Assembly (NCBI RefSeq): GCF_000721265.1
Contig: NZ_JOFZ01000001.1
Span: forward strand, 744,001-808,000
Source of the DNA: Streptomyces sp. NRRL F-5126
GTDB taxonomy: Bacteria; Actinomycetota; Actinomycetes; Streptomycetales; Streptomycetaceae
Direction: 5' to 3'
DNA: 64,000 nt
The notes below the pieces were generated by a model that saw only the letters and a list, made by a program, of their open reading frames with translations, was not told the DNA's origin and searched no databases. Shown here in pieces: positions 1-7,805 of this stretch. Positions within the stretch are counted from its first letter, which is position 1. Every line of letters starts with the position of its first letter. Both the position numbers and the translations under genes were made by a program.

Positions 1-1108
1 CGTACTAGCCAGGCAGGTGCTTGCCTGGCGACCAGACGCCGTGGTCTCGCTGTCCATCCCGGACGAGAACGCCCTGAGGGACGCAGCTGTCAAGGAGCGG
101 CTGGAGCGCCAGGGCGTTCCGGTGGTCATGCACGGCCTTGACACGGTCAACCTGCTGTCGAACAAGTGGGAGACCAAGCGGGTGATCGCCGAGCATGGGC
201 TGGCGCAGCCGGACGCAGTCCTGCTCGACGGCGACCTGCTCAACGGCCGCGGCCTGCCGGTTCCGGCCTTCCGTGACGTGGTGCTGCACCAGGCCCAGTC
301 ACTGGGCTACCCGCTGATCACCAAGCCGCTGTGGGACTGCCTGGGCAACGGGATGCACGTGCTGGCCGATGAGGATGAGCTGTCCGACTACCTGCGGCAG
401 CCGTACAACGGGAACCTGATGCTGGAGCGCTTCACCCGCGGCGAGCTCTGTTCGGTCGAGGTGGTGGGGGCGCGGGGGCACTACGTGGTGCAGCCGGTGA
501 TCTGGATGGGTCCGGCCGATGACGGACCGTCGTCGACATTCCAACGGCTGCGGTACGTGGCTCCGCGTCCCGAGGCCGACGCTGCCTTCGCACCGGTCGC
601 CCAGCGGCTGGTGCGGCTGTGCCGGTCACTGGACATCGAGGGCGCTCTCGACATGGACATGATCTACGTTGACGGTGAATTCCACGTGCTGGAGATCAAC
701 CCCCGGGTGTCGGGGGCGACGACGCTGGCAATCGCCGGTTCCGGACTCAACACCTACGACTGCCTGGTGTCCATGGCATGCGGCCAGTGGCCGCATCGAC
801 TGCCAGCCGCAGCGGGTCAGGCGCGGATGATCGCTCTGCAGTTCCCCCTGTGTTCTTGCGGTGAGGACACCGACCGGCTTCTGGCGGACACGCTGGACCT
901 GGTAAGGACGGCGACCTACCACATCGACGGTGTGAGCGTCCCGAACGCGGTGGTCACCTGCGCGTACGACGACGCGTTGCGACTGCCGCCCCGGCTGCGT
1001 GAACTAGTCGGGGCGGGTTGTCTGGACGCCTTGACAGCGCACCAGATCGAGAGCGTTGTCACCACGGCCGGGCGGCTCCCGGTCCCAGCTACACCGGCCG
1101 CCGGATGA
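1..1108 (+). CDS. ATP-grasp carboxylate-amine ligase, 5' partial
   Basis: The reading frame is open to the left edge (first full codon at position 2), so the N-terminus lies outside the window; 368 residues are visible. The ATP-grasp fold is supported by the LITKPLWDCLGNG segment (ATP-binding lysine strand), LERFTRGELCSVEVV, and the Mg-binding FHVLEINPRVSGATT segment. Family knowledge: ATP-grasp enzymes activate a carboxylate as acyl phosphate and join it to an amine. The substrate cannot be told from the sequence. A second ATP-grasp gene follows 53 bases downstream on the same strand, suggesting that the two act in sequence in one small biosynthetic pathway. Codon use is ordinary for Streptomyces. 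Confidence 0.8.
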   Translation, partial: VLARQVLAWRPDAVVSLSIPDENALRDAAVKERLERQGVPVVMHGLDTVNLLSNKWETKRVIAEHGLAQPDAVLLDGDLLNGRGLPVPAFRDVVLHQAQSLGYPLITKPLWDCLGNGMHVLADEDELSDYLRQPYNGNLMLERFTRGELCSVEVVGARGHYVVQPVIWMGPADDGPSSTFQRLRYVAPRPEADAAFAPVAQRLVRLCRSLDIEGALDMDMIYVDGEFHVLEINPRVSGATTLAIAGSGLNTYDCLVSMACGQWPHRLPAAAGQARMIALQFPLCSCGEDTDRLLADTLDLVRTATYHIDGVSVPNAVVTCAYDDALRLPPRLRELVGAGCLDALTAHQIESVVTTAGRLPVPATPAAG

Positions 1109-1161
1109 CACCCCCGCGGCCCGCGCCCCTGGCGCGGACTTGCCTGACGAAGGAGGAGAAT

Positions 1162-2394
1162 GTGGGCGACACCGTTCTGGTGATCGGTTCGGGTTATCAG
1201 GAGTTCCGACAGTACGTCCTGCGGGGCCTGGCAGAACGGTGCGAGGTGCTGCTGCTCAACGGCGGACCAGTGGACTGGCAGCTGCCTTATGTGGCAGCCC
1301 ATGTGGTGGCCGATCTCGACGACGCTGACGCCGTCAGCGCCGCGGCGGCCGCCTTGACCGCGGGACGCTCGGTGGGCGGTGTGGTGACATGGGAGGAGCG
1401 GCTGCTGGAACTCAGCGCACGGGTCGGCGCAGAGTTGGGGGCGCCGGCGATCCCGCCCCTGGCCGCTGCCGCGTGCCGTGACAAGGCGGTCCAGCGCTTG
1501 GCGTTCGCCCACGATGGGGTGCCCTCAGCGCGGTATGCGCCGGTAAGCGCGCTGGAAGAGGCCAGGAGGGCGGCGCGGGAGATTGGCTTCCCTGTGGTGG
1601 TCAAGCCGCTGTCCCGGGCGGCCAGTGTCGGGGTACGCGTCGCCGCCTCGGCCAGGGAGCTGGACGCCGCGTTCGCCTCAGCGGTCCATGCAGCGGCCGG
1701 GTCACGGGACGAACGGGTCCTGGTGGAGGAGTACCTGGACGGGGAGGAGATCAGCGTCGACTGCTGGGTGCTGGACGGCAAGGTGGTTCCGTATGCCACG
1801 GCCCTTAAACGGACCGGGTTCGCGCCCTATTTCGAGGAGGTCGGCCATGTGGCCGGCGACGTGCTGGACGATGCAACGGCGGCAGCGGTGCACGACGTCG
1901 TGGTACGAGCCAACCATGCGCTGGGAGTGGACCGTTGCGTCACGCATACGGAGCTACGATTGACGTCGCGGGGGCCACGCGTCGTCGAGGTCAATGGGCG
2001 GCTCGGCGGCGACCTGATTCCCTGGCTGGCGCAACTGGCCTGCCCGGGGCTGTCGGTGGGCGAGATTGTTGGCTCGGTGACCCTGGGAAGGTCTCCGGGG
2101 TCAGTGTGGCGGCCACGGCAGCTCGTGGGCATTCGGTTCCTGTATCCACCGTGCGACCTGGTCCTGGAAGACGTCGAGGTCGACCGGAATCTGGCAACGG
2201 AGCCATGGGTGCACGCGGTGCACATGGTCCGGGAGCGTGGCACGGTACTGCGACTGCCACCGCGTGAGTTCCTGGGCCGGGCAGGCTATGCCGTCGTGGT
2301 CGGCCCGGACGTACCGACTGTGGACAAGCGCCTGGCGGCGGCGGCCTCCGGTGCGATGGTGCTCGGCAAGCCGACGCCGGAGGTGGCCGGGTGA
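1162..2394 (+). CDS. ATP-grasp domain ligase (L-amino-acid-ligase-like)
   Basis: A 410-residue ATP-grasp protein. The GTG at 1162 is chosen because AGGAGG at 1151-1156 sits five bases upstream; the frame is open further up but has no comparable ribosome binding site. The N-terminus (MGDTVLVIGSGYQEFRQ) is a pre-ATP-grasp Rossmann-like domain. FPVVVKPLSRAASVGV is the ATP-binding strand, VEEYLDGEEISVDCW and RVVEVNGRLGG carry the metal-binding acidic and Asn residues. Family knowledge points to amide or peptide bond formation between small acids. The stop overlaps the start of the permease gene (GTGA), so the two are translationally coupled. The product is unknown; amide-linked metabolite assembly is an inference. 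Confidence 0.82.
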   Translation: MGDTVLVIGSGYQEFRQYVLRGLAERCEVLLLNGGPVDWQLPYVAAHVVADLDDADAVSAAAAALTAGRSVGGVVTWEERLLELSARVGAELGAPAIPPLAAAACRDKAVQRLAFAHDGVPSARYAPVSALEEARRAAREIGFPVVVKPLSRAASVGVRVAASARELDAAFASAVHAAAGSRDERVLVEEYLDGEEISVDCWVLDGKVVPYATALKRTGFAPYFEEVGHVAGDVLDDATAAAVHDVVVRANHALGVDRCVTHTELRLTSRGPRVVEVNGRLGGDLIPWLAQLACPGLSVGEIVGSVTLGRSPGSVWRPRQLVGIRFLYPPCDLVLEDVEVDRNLATEPWVHAVHMVRERGTVLRLPPREFLGRAGYAVVVGPDVPTVDKRLAAAASGAMVLGKPTPEVAG

Positions 2395-3842
2395 ACGGAA
2401 GCGGGAAGTGGGGCTGGCGGCTGCACGGGGACGGTACAGGACCACTGGAGGGGAAGGTGGTGCTGCCCGGTGAGCGGCTAACGTGGCCGCGGACGATCGG
2501 GCTGGGCGCACAGCACGTGGTGGCGATGTTCGGGGCAACGTTCGTCTTCCCCGTGGTCATGGGGATCGATCCGAACCTGGCCGTTCTGATGTCAGGAGTG
2601 TCGACCGCACTGTTCCTCTTGCTGGTCCGGGGCCGGATTCCGAGTTACCTCGGTACGAGCGCCTCGTTCGTGGGTGGTGTCGCGGCGATCCGGGCAGGGG
2701 GTGGGGACACGGCAACGGTCTGTGGGGCAATATTGGTTGCCGGCCTGCTACTGGCGGCCGTGGGCCTCGTGGTGAACCGACTCGGTCCGGCGTCGATCAA
2801 CGGGCTGCTGCCTCCGGTCGTTTCGGGTGCGGTGGTCCTGCTGATCGGCTTCAACCTGGCGCCTGTGGTGGCCAAAACCTACTGGCCGCAGGACCAGTGG
2901 GTTGCGTTGGCGACGATGGTGGTCGTCGTGGGCAGCGGTGTGCTCCTGCGGGGGTTCTGGGCACGGCTGTCGGTCTTCATCGGCCTGGTTTTCGGCTACG
3001 TGCTGTCCTGGCTTTTCGACCGGCTGTCCGGACCGGTGACTGCCCCGGACGCCGCGGGGCACATCACCACGCATAACCGGCTGGACCTCTCCGGGGTGAC
3101 ATCGGCGCACTGGTTCGGCCTGCCGCCTCTGCACGCTCCGGTGTTCCACTGGTCGGCAGTACTCCTGGTGCTGCCCGCCGTGATCGCGTTGCTCGCGGAG
3201 AATACCGGTCACCTGCGTGCCATCGCGGAACTGACGGGTGAGGACTTGGACCGCAGAGTGGGCATGGCGGTGATGGCGGATGGCGCGTCGACCGCGCTGT
3301 CCGCCGCCGTGGGTGGTTCTCCCACCACCACGTACGCGGAGAACATCGGGGTGATGGCGGCGACCCGAATCTGCTCCACGGCCGCCTACTGGGTCGCGGC
3401 GCTGGTGGCCGTGGCATTCGGACTCTGTCCCAAGTTCGGCGCATTCATCGCCGCCACCCCGGGAGGCGTCCTGGGCGGCATTACTGTAGTGCTTTACGGA
3501 ATGATCGGTTCACTGGGAGCAAGGATCTGGATACAACACCGGGTGGACTTCACCAATCCGGTAAACCTGTTCCCGGTCGCCGCCGGACTCATCGCCGGGA
3601 TCGGTGGGGTGTCCTTGCAGGTCAGCAAGTCCTTCTCGGTGAGCGGTATCGCGCTCGGCACCCTTATAACCGTTGTGGGCCATCGAGTCCTGTCTCTGAC
3701 TCCGCGTACTCGGCGACGGCCGGCAACGACAGCGAGCGGCGACTCTCCAGCGCCGGGTGGCGCCCTCGGAGAGCCGGTCGGAGCCTCCGAAACTACGGAC
3801 GGAGACAGGAAACTTGATTCCAAATTGGCGTACCTTGACTGA
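2391..3842 (+). CDS. NCS2-family nucleobase (uracil/xanthine) permease
   Basis: A 483-residue polytopic membrane protein that starts at the GTG overlapping the previous stop, with GGAGGTGG just upstream. It has the family hallmarks: LGAQHVVAMFG in the first membrane helix and the nucleobase-ascorbate signature AENIGVMAATR (E-N-x-G-x4-T-R) near residue 320, with about 12 hydrophobic segments. Family knowledge: NCS2 carriers are proton symporters for uracil or xanthine. Position directly behind two ATP-grasp ligases suggests it imports a nucleobase precursor or exports a base-like product, which is an inference. The C-terminal ~45 residues form a polar tail with no membrane segment. Confidence 0.88.
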   Translation: MNGSGKWGWRLHGDGTGPLEGKVVLPGERLTWPRTIGLGAQHVVAMFGATFVFPVVMGIDPNLAVLMSGVSTALFLLLVRGRIPSYLGTSASFVGGVAAIRAGGGDTATVCGAILVAGLLLAAVGLVVNRLGPASINGLLPPVVSGAVVLLIGFNLAPVVAKTYWPQDQWVALATMVVVVGSGVLLRGFWARLSVFIGLVFGYVLSWLFDRLSGPVTAPDAAGHITTHNRLDLSGVTSAHWFGLPPLHAPVFHWSAVLLVLPAVIALLAENTGHLRAIAELTGEDLDRRVGMAVMADGASTALSAAVGGSPTTTYAENIGVMAATRICSTAAYWVAALVAVAFGLCPKFGAFIAATPGGVLGGITVVLYGMIGSLGARIWIQHRVDFTNPVNLFPVAAGLIAGIGGVSLQVSKSFSVSGIALGTLITVVGHRVLSLTPRTRRRPATTASGDSPAPGGALGEPVGASETTDGDRKLDSKLAYLD

Positions 3843-3880
3843 CTTCGTCACGATTGAGCCGCCGTTGCGGCCGCTCTTTC

Positions 3881-3922
3881 AGGAGGTGACAGTGACGCCA
3901 CTTTTGACTGCCTGACAAAAGT
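3881..3922 (+). other. Strong SD, 7-codon ORF and overlapping hairpin
   Basis: AGGAGG (3881-3886) precedes a GTG at 3892 that opens a seven-codon frame, MTPLLTA, ending at TGA 3913-3915. The ORF overlaps an inverted repeat, ACTTTTG (3900-3906) and CAAAAGT (3916-3922), with a 9-base spacer. This is seen directly. Whether it is a leader peptide, a regulatory hairpin for the regulator gene downstream, or the stub of a lost gene cannot be decided here. The rest of 3843-4015 shows no other gene. Confidence 0.35.
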
Positions 3923-4015
3923 CACACCGCTCATGGACTAGACCTGGGCTACCATCACTTGCCGGTCCGCAGTGTGATAGTCGAATCACTCTGGGTAATA
4001 GTCGGGAGGCGCACG

Positions 4016-5056
4016 ATGGAGTCCACGCCAGCACATGGGGGAAGTGGCACAGCGGTGGGGCCCTTCGACTTCCCGAGCCCACGGGCCCAGAAGGTGTACG
4101 CCGACATGCTGACGTGGTCGGGACAGCACGGGACCGCCGACGAGGTCAGGGCACGCGTGCCGGTGGCGGCATGGTCCGCAGAGGATGTTCGTCGCTCCGT
4201 CGACGAGCTGACGGAACTGGGTCTGGCCTCCCCCGATCCGGACGATCCGGGATACCTCGTGCTGTCCGACCCCCGCTTGGTGGAAGCACAACTGGGTGCT
4301 GCCTGGCGGCGGGCCGCGCTCGACCTACTGGAACGCTCCAGCGACCTGGCAGAGTGGCTCCGGCCCCTGACCAGAAAGAACCGGGATCCGTTGCACGCCG
4401 ACCCGGCCGACCTCATCACGCACTTGTCGGGGAAACCCCTGATCAGGGCGCACATCAGCATGGCGATGACCGAGTGCACAGAGGAACTGCTGACCGCACA
4501 GCCGGGCGGGAGCCGCCCCGAGCGCACCTTGAAGGCCGTGCAGGCAGATGTGTCGGCGCTCCTCGACCGCGGGGTATCCGTTCGCACTCTCTACCAGCAC
4601 ACCGTCCGACACGACGGTCCCACGCGCGCCTACGTCGCAGCGGTCACCGCGCACGGAGCAAAGGTGAGAACACTAGACGAACTGTTCGACCGGCTGATCA
4701 TCGTCGACCGGAAGATCGCCTTCATACCCATCGGCCGCGCCCGTGAAGAAGCCATGATGGTGCGTAATTCGGCGCTGGTGAGTTTCCTTGCTAAGATATT
4801 TGAGCGCAGTTGGCTGCGCAGCGAGACCTTCAACGGCGGTCGGTCGGCCAAGGATTCGGCAGACATCACCTCGTCCCTCCAGGAAACAATCATTCGCTAC
4901 CTCATTGCCGGTGAAGGCGACGCTGTAATCGCAAAAAAAATCGGGGTGAGCCAGCGTACCTACGCGTCGCACATCGCCCGGCTAAAGTCGCAGCTGTGCG
5001 TCGAGACCCGCTTCCAACTCGGATACCGGCTCGCGTTGTTGTCCAAGACCTACTGA
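4016..5056 (+). CDS. TrmB/LuxR-like transcriptional regulator
   Basis: A 346-residue one-component regulator. ATG 4016 is chosen because GGGAGG at 4004-4009 precedes it. The N-terminal ~90 residues look like a winged-helix/TrmB-type domain. The middle part (RTLDELFDRLIIVDRKIAFIP, then MMVRNSALVSFLAKIFERSW) resembles the phospholipase-D-like sensor found in actinobacterial regulators of this kind. The C-terminus has a LuxR-like helix-turn-helix (VIAKKIGVSQRTYASHIARLK). Such proteins often sit in natural-product clusters, which fits control of the ligase/permease genes upstream. Local GC drops around 4750-4960, with a run of seven adenines at 4934-4940. No ligand can be inferred. Confidence 0.72.
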   Translation: MESTPAHGGSGTAVGPFDFPSPRAQKVYADMLTWSGQHGTADEVRARVPVAAWSAEDVRRSVDELTELGLASPDPDDPGYLVLSDPRLVEAQLGAAWRRAALDLLERSSDLAEWLRPLTRKNRDPLHADPADLITHLSGKPLIRAHISMAMTECTEELLTAQPGGSRPERTLKAVQADVSALLDRGVSVRTLYQHTVRHDGPTRAYVAAVTAHGAKVRTLDELFDRLIIVDRKIAFIPIGRAREEAMMVRNSALVSFLAKIFERSWLRSETFNGGRSAKDSADITSSLQETIIRYLIAGEGDAVIAKKIGVSQRTYASHIARLKSQLCVETRFQLGYRLALLSKTY

Positions 5057-5567
5057 CCGGTGGCGACCGACTCCGGTTTCACTCCCACGGTGTCCGTGGG
5101 GTTCCAGCAGAACCTGACATACGACGCCCGACAACAACAGGATGAATGGCCAGCCTGATACCCCGGCAAGCTGAAGCGGTTTGCAGCGATGCCGTACCGC
5201 ACTACCAGTTCGAGGACATCTGGCTGCTCCGCCGCGGCGGCGAACTCAGTCTGAGCGAGCGGATCGCCCTGTGACCATCGCAGCGCCTCACACTCATCTC
5301 CCAGCCATACCGCCGGTCGACATGCGCCCTTTCCGACGAGGACGACCCACCGATCGTCCCCCACTCACTGCGCACGGCGCGGTAGTCTCTCCGCTCTCCC
5401 GAGACTCTCCCCGCCAGGAGGGCACCGGCACGCGCTGAACTCGTCAATCCAAAGGCTGCGGACACTCCGCTGCGAGCAGGGGATGCACCAGGCCCCGGAG
5501 GCCGCACAGCCGCTTCCTGTGTACGTTCTGAACGTCGCTCCGATTCCCCGGCCCACAGAATCTCGGC
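5057..5567 (+). other. Gene-poor stretch before the att site
   Basis: No convincing gene is seen. The only notable frame is a 42-codon ORF, 5146-5274, starting MASLIPRQAEAV and ending RGGELSLSERIAL. It lacks a good ribosome binding site and was not recognised; it may be the remnant of a larger gene. Confidence 0.4.
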
Positions 5568-5607
5568 GTGCCCCAACCGTGCCCTTCGGAGCAGACTACA
5601 GCGGTCA
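5568..5607 (+). repeat. 40-bp imperfect repeat, copy 1
   Basis: Matches 6904-6943 at 36 of 40 positions by eye, same orientation. It lies 87 bases before the tRNA-Gly fragment. Its position suggests integrative-element DNA (for example the 3' end of a lost integrase region or an arm-type site), but that is inference. Confidence 0.6.
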
Positions 5608-5694
5608 AGTGCGGTGCCCACAGGGCGCGTCAACCTCGCCCACGCAAGGCGAAGGAGCAGGTCAGTGGGCCGTTGGTTGTGCATGTGTCGGTGA

Positions 5695-5738
5695 TTCCCA
5701 AGCTCAGAGCGCGAGTTCGATTCTCGTCACCCGCTCCA
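5695..5738 (+). mobile_element. tRNA-Gly(CCC) 3' fragment, probable attR
   Basis: The sequence contains the anticodon loop TTCCCAA followed by GCTCA, a variable loop, the T-arm GCGAG-TTCGATT-CTCGT, and the acceptor 3' strand CACCCGC-T-CCA. It is the 3' part of a glycine tRNA with anticodon CCC. The upstream bases do not continue into a D-arm or the matching acceptor strand, so this is not a functional tRNA gene. A 3' tRNA fragment joined to the native tRNA terminator is what remains at the chromosomal side when an element integrates into the 3' end of a tRNA gene. It implies that the DNA to the left belongs to the element. Confidence 0.75.
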
Positions 5739-5741
5739 AAG

Positions 5742-5775
5742 AAAAGCCCCACGCCATTGGCCCGGGGCTTTTTTG
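5742..5775 (+). terminator. Rho-independent terminator of the original tRNA-Gly
   Basis: AAGCCCC (5744-5750) pairs with GGGGCTT (5764-5770), extendable by two A-T pairs, followed by a T-run. It starts a few bases after the CCA end, the usual place for a tRNA transcript terminator. Confidence 0.85.
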
Positions 5776-5865
5776 TTTGTTCAAGCCCGACCGAGCGCCT
5801 TGTGCGCCCGTACTGCCCCCAACGCGCCCGTCGGCTTCTTCAGGTCGTCAGCGTCTTACGAGCAT

Positions 5866-5892
5866 GTATGTCATCTATGATAGTTGTTATAC
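5866..5892 (+). promoter_or_regulatory. Likely operator of the Phd-type antitoxin
   Basis: An AT-rich imperfect dyad runs from GTATGTCATCT to the complement of GTATAACAACT, ending 10 bases before the antitoxin ATG. Phd/YefM antitoxins usually autorepress by binding such palindromes at their own promoter. Confidence 0.45.
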
Positions 5893-5902
5893 GCTTCAGT
5901 GC

Positions 5903-6097
5903 ATGGAGACCAAGACCTACACCACCATCGACCTGCGCAAGGGGATGGGCGAGATCCTGGACCGGACACGTATCGCCGGTGAGGCCGCTGCCATCACCCG
6001 CAAGGGGAAGACGGTCGCCTACCTGGTGCCGGCCGAGTGGTTCGAGGAGATGGGCCGTCGGCACCAGCCTCACGAGGACCAGCACGAGGCTGCATGA
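5903..6097 (+). CDS. Phd/YefM-family antitoxin
   Basis: A 64-residue protein, METKTYTTIDLRKGMGEILD..., with the family pattern: an N-terminal DNA-binding part, then AAAITRKGKTVAYLVPAEWFEEM typical of prevent-host-death antitoxins. Its length is slightly short for the family but complete. It would bind and neutralise a toxin and repress its own operon through the dyad at 5866-5892. The next two reading frames (DUF6247 protein and a broken toxin-like gene) follow closely on the same strand, forming a three-gene module just outside the att site. The longer frame upstream runs through the tRNA fragment and is not coding. Confidence 0.85.
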   Translation: METKTYTTIDLRKGMGEILDRTRIAGEAAAITRKGKTVAYLVPAEWFEEMGRRHQPHEDQHEAA

Positions 6098-6126
6098 CCC
6101 ACCCTTCATTTCAAGGAGCCCGAACC

Positions 6127-6492
6127 ATGACCGCCCATGCACTCCACTGCGATGGGTACGAGGGGGGACCCCTGCGGTTGCCACCGATGCCCGAACGCAC
6201 CCCTCAGGCACTCCGGTTGGCCATCCAGGAACACGCCCCGCAACTCCTCCCGGACTTCGAGGCCCACTGGAAGCGCGTCATTGGTGACGCCTTCAGCATC
6301 ACCCCCGTGCCTGCCTTCATGCGCCTGTGGTGGACTCAGTACGCCATCGCGCGAAATCCCGCTCTCGACGCGCACCTTCGCGATCTCGAAGCCCGCGCAG
6401 CCGAGTCCGATGACCCCGAGGAGTCCAGCCGGCTCTTGGAGGAGTACAGCCGTCTCCGGCACGAAGCCGCCGAGACGAAGCCTGGAGAGTGA
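6127..6492 (+). CDS. DUF6247 family protein
   Basis: A 121-residue protein; ATG 6127 is preceded by AAGGAG at about 6113. The core (LRLAIQEHAPQLLPDFEAHW ... TPVPAFMRLWWTQYAIARNP ... LRDLEARAAES) matches my memory of DUF6247, a small helical actinobacterial family commonly encoded beside Phd antitoxins. Its biochemical role is unknown. Its stop overlaps the GTG of the following toxin-like frame (GTGA), so the module was built for coupled translation. Confidence 0.7.
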   Translation: MTAHALHCDGYEGGPLRLPPMPERTPQALRLAIQEHAPQLLPDFEAHWKRVIGDAFSITPVPAFMRLWWTQYAIARNPALDAHLRDLEARAAESDDPEESSRLLEEYSRLRHEAAETKPGE

Positions 6493-6810
6493 TCGACGAA
6501 CCACTCCGGCCGCCCTGGCAGATGGACTGGACGAAGCAGGCACAGCACGACTTCCAAAGCATGCCTGCCGAAGGCAGTGACCTGGTCATGAGTGCACGCG
6601 GAACTGATCACCGCTGAAGACCCGTACTTCCGCGGAATCGACGCCGACGTCTCGCTCCCGCACTGGATGACCGTCCGGCCACTGGCCTCCACGAATCCCG
6701 GCGGCCCCCACATCGTGGACCTGGCCGGCGGACGCGGTTGGCTCATCTACACCTTCATGCGCCGCCACGCCGACCCGCAGATCGTCGTCACCGAAGCCTT
6801 CTGGGCCTGA
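6489..6810 (+). pseudogene. RelE/ParE-like toxin gene broken by one extra base
   Basis: GTG 6489 opens MIDEPLRPPWQMDWTKQAQH... but the frame stops at 6617. From 6592 another frame gives HAELITAEDPYFRG ... GRGWLIYTFMRRHADPQIVV and ends at 6810. Removing the A at 6591 joins them into one 106-residue protein. The layout (N-terminal helices, then beta strands RGWLIYTF and QIVVTEAFW) resembles RelE/ParE toxins, and the operon position fits. The toxin is probably inactive, unless the extra base is a sequencing error or is bypassed. The family call rests on fold impression and context, not on catalytic residues. Confidence 0.6.
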
Positions 6811-7099
6811 CGCCTGGGTCACCGCAGCGTCTGTGCCACGGGAGATCTCCAGTTCCTGTCACCGCTCCGGCACATCACCTCAGGTTGATGACCTGCCGTC
6901 GGCGTGCCCCATCCGTGCCCTTCGAGGCAGACAACAGCGGTCAGCCGGCTCTGGCTGGTCGCGAAGACGGTGTCCCTGTCCAGGCCCGCAGCCCGGCGGC
7001 GGTTCGGGCTGCATGTCCACGAGCGCGGGATGTACGGCTCACGGTCCACCGCCGCGTGTCCGCGGCCGCCGGCCTGCGTGTGCCCGTCGGCGCACTCGA
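6811..7099 (+). other. Non-coding remnant region
   Basis: No supportable gene. It contains the second copy of the 40-bp repeat (6904-6943). The weak frames on both strands have no ribosome binding site or recognisable domain. Confidence 0.4.
6904..6943 (+). repeat. 40-bp imperfect repeat, copy 2
   Basis: Direct repeat of 5568-5607 with four mismatches, 1.34 kb away. The two copies bracket the att site and the toxin-antitoxin module. Confidence 0.6.
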
Positions 7100-7690
7100 T
7101 CAAGCCGCTGCGGGCGCGCTCCAGCCGGTACCCGCGGCCCACCGTTCGGCCGCGGTCATCAACACCTCCGTAGCGGGGGCCTTGATCTGCCCATAGTCCG
7201 ACAGGTCCGGCACGCTCAGTGCGAGGCGCTGCTTGAATGCGCCCCACGCCCGACGGGCGTCCCCCTCCGCGCGCAGGTAGTCCCGAAACAGCAGGGCAAA
7301 GCGGGCATTGGGTGCGGCGCCCTCCCGCAAGTGGACGTTGCACGACCTTGCGCCGGCCGGCGGCGCGAAGACGAGTTTGTGACACCGCTGCCCGCCGGAG
7401 ACTTCGACGCGGTTCCACGGCTCCGGGCGGCACCGGAAGCCGATCACCGCAAGCAGCGGTACATCCCTGGCCTCGTCGATCGACGTCATCCGCACCTGCA
7501 CATCAATGCAGTCCTTGGCCGGCAAGCCCGGTACCGAAGTGGATCCGACGTGATCGACCCCGAGCACGAGGTCACCCAGCGCATCTCGCAGCGTCCCCGC
7601 GAGCGGCTCGAACTCCACCGGCCACTGGGGCCGGTACTCCACCACGGCAACCTGACCGCGCTCATCGGGAAACGGCATGGCGCCACACAC
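7100..7690 (-). CDS. GrpB family protein (nucleotidyltransferase fold)
   Basis: A 196-residue protein. The signature VDHVGSTSVPGLPAKDCIDV is the GrpB/UPF0157 motif, with the G-S-T-S turn and acidic D-x-x-D of the nucleotidyltransferase superfamily; VEYRPQWPVEFEPLAGTLRDAL and FRDYLRAEGDARRAWGAFK also match the family. Substrate is unknown; some relatives are linked to CoA or dephospho-CoA metabolism. A second Met four codons downstream is an alternative start. The C-terminal Ala-rich end is short. It is monocistronic by appearance. Confidence 0.8.
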   Translation of the reverse strand: MCGAMPFPDERGQVAVVEYRPQWPVEFEPLAGTLRDALGDLVLGVDHVGSTSVPGLPAKDCIDVQVRMTSIDEARDVPLLAVIGFRCRPEPWNRVEVSGGQRCHKLVFAPPAGARSCNVHLREGAAPNARFALLFRDYLRAEGDARRAWGAFKQRLALSVPDLSDYGQIKAPATEVLMTAAERWAAGTGWSAPAAA

Positions 7691-7805
7691 TACATGTCAT
7701 CCGAGCGACTCCACAGACAGCGGGACCACCCCCGCAACCCGCCAACAGGAGCACCCCAGCAGATCACCGGCCACCGGGGAGGCCGGTGGGCCACTCGGCG
7801 CCCGA

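Noticed and set aside
5695..5738. Functional tRNA-Gly gene
   Set aside because: Only the 3' half is present; there is no D-arm or matching 5' acceptor strand upstream.
1..7000. Transposase or insertion sequence flanking the att site
   Set aside because: No DDE or HUH transposase motifs and no terminal inverted repeats were found; the boundary looks tRNA-integrase derived.
6819..7433. Minus-strand frame across the 40-bp repeat
   Set aside because: No ribosome binding site or domain, and it overlaps the GrpB gene in another frame.
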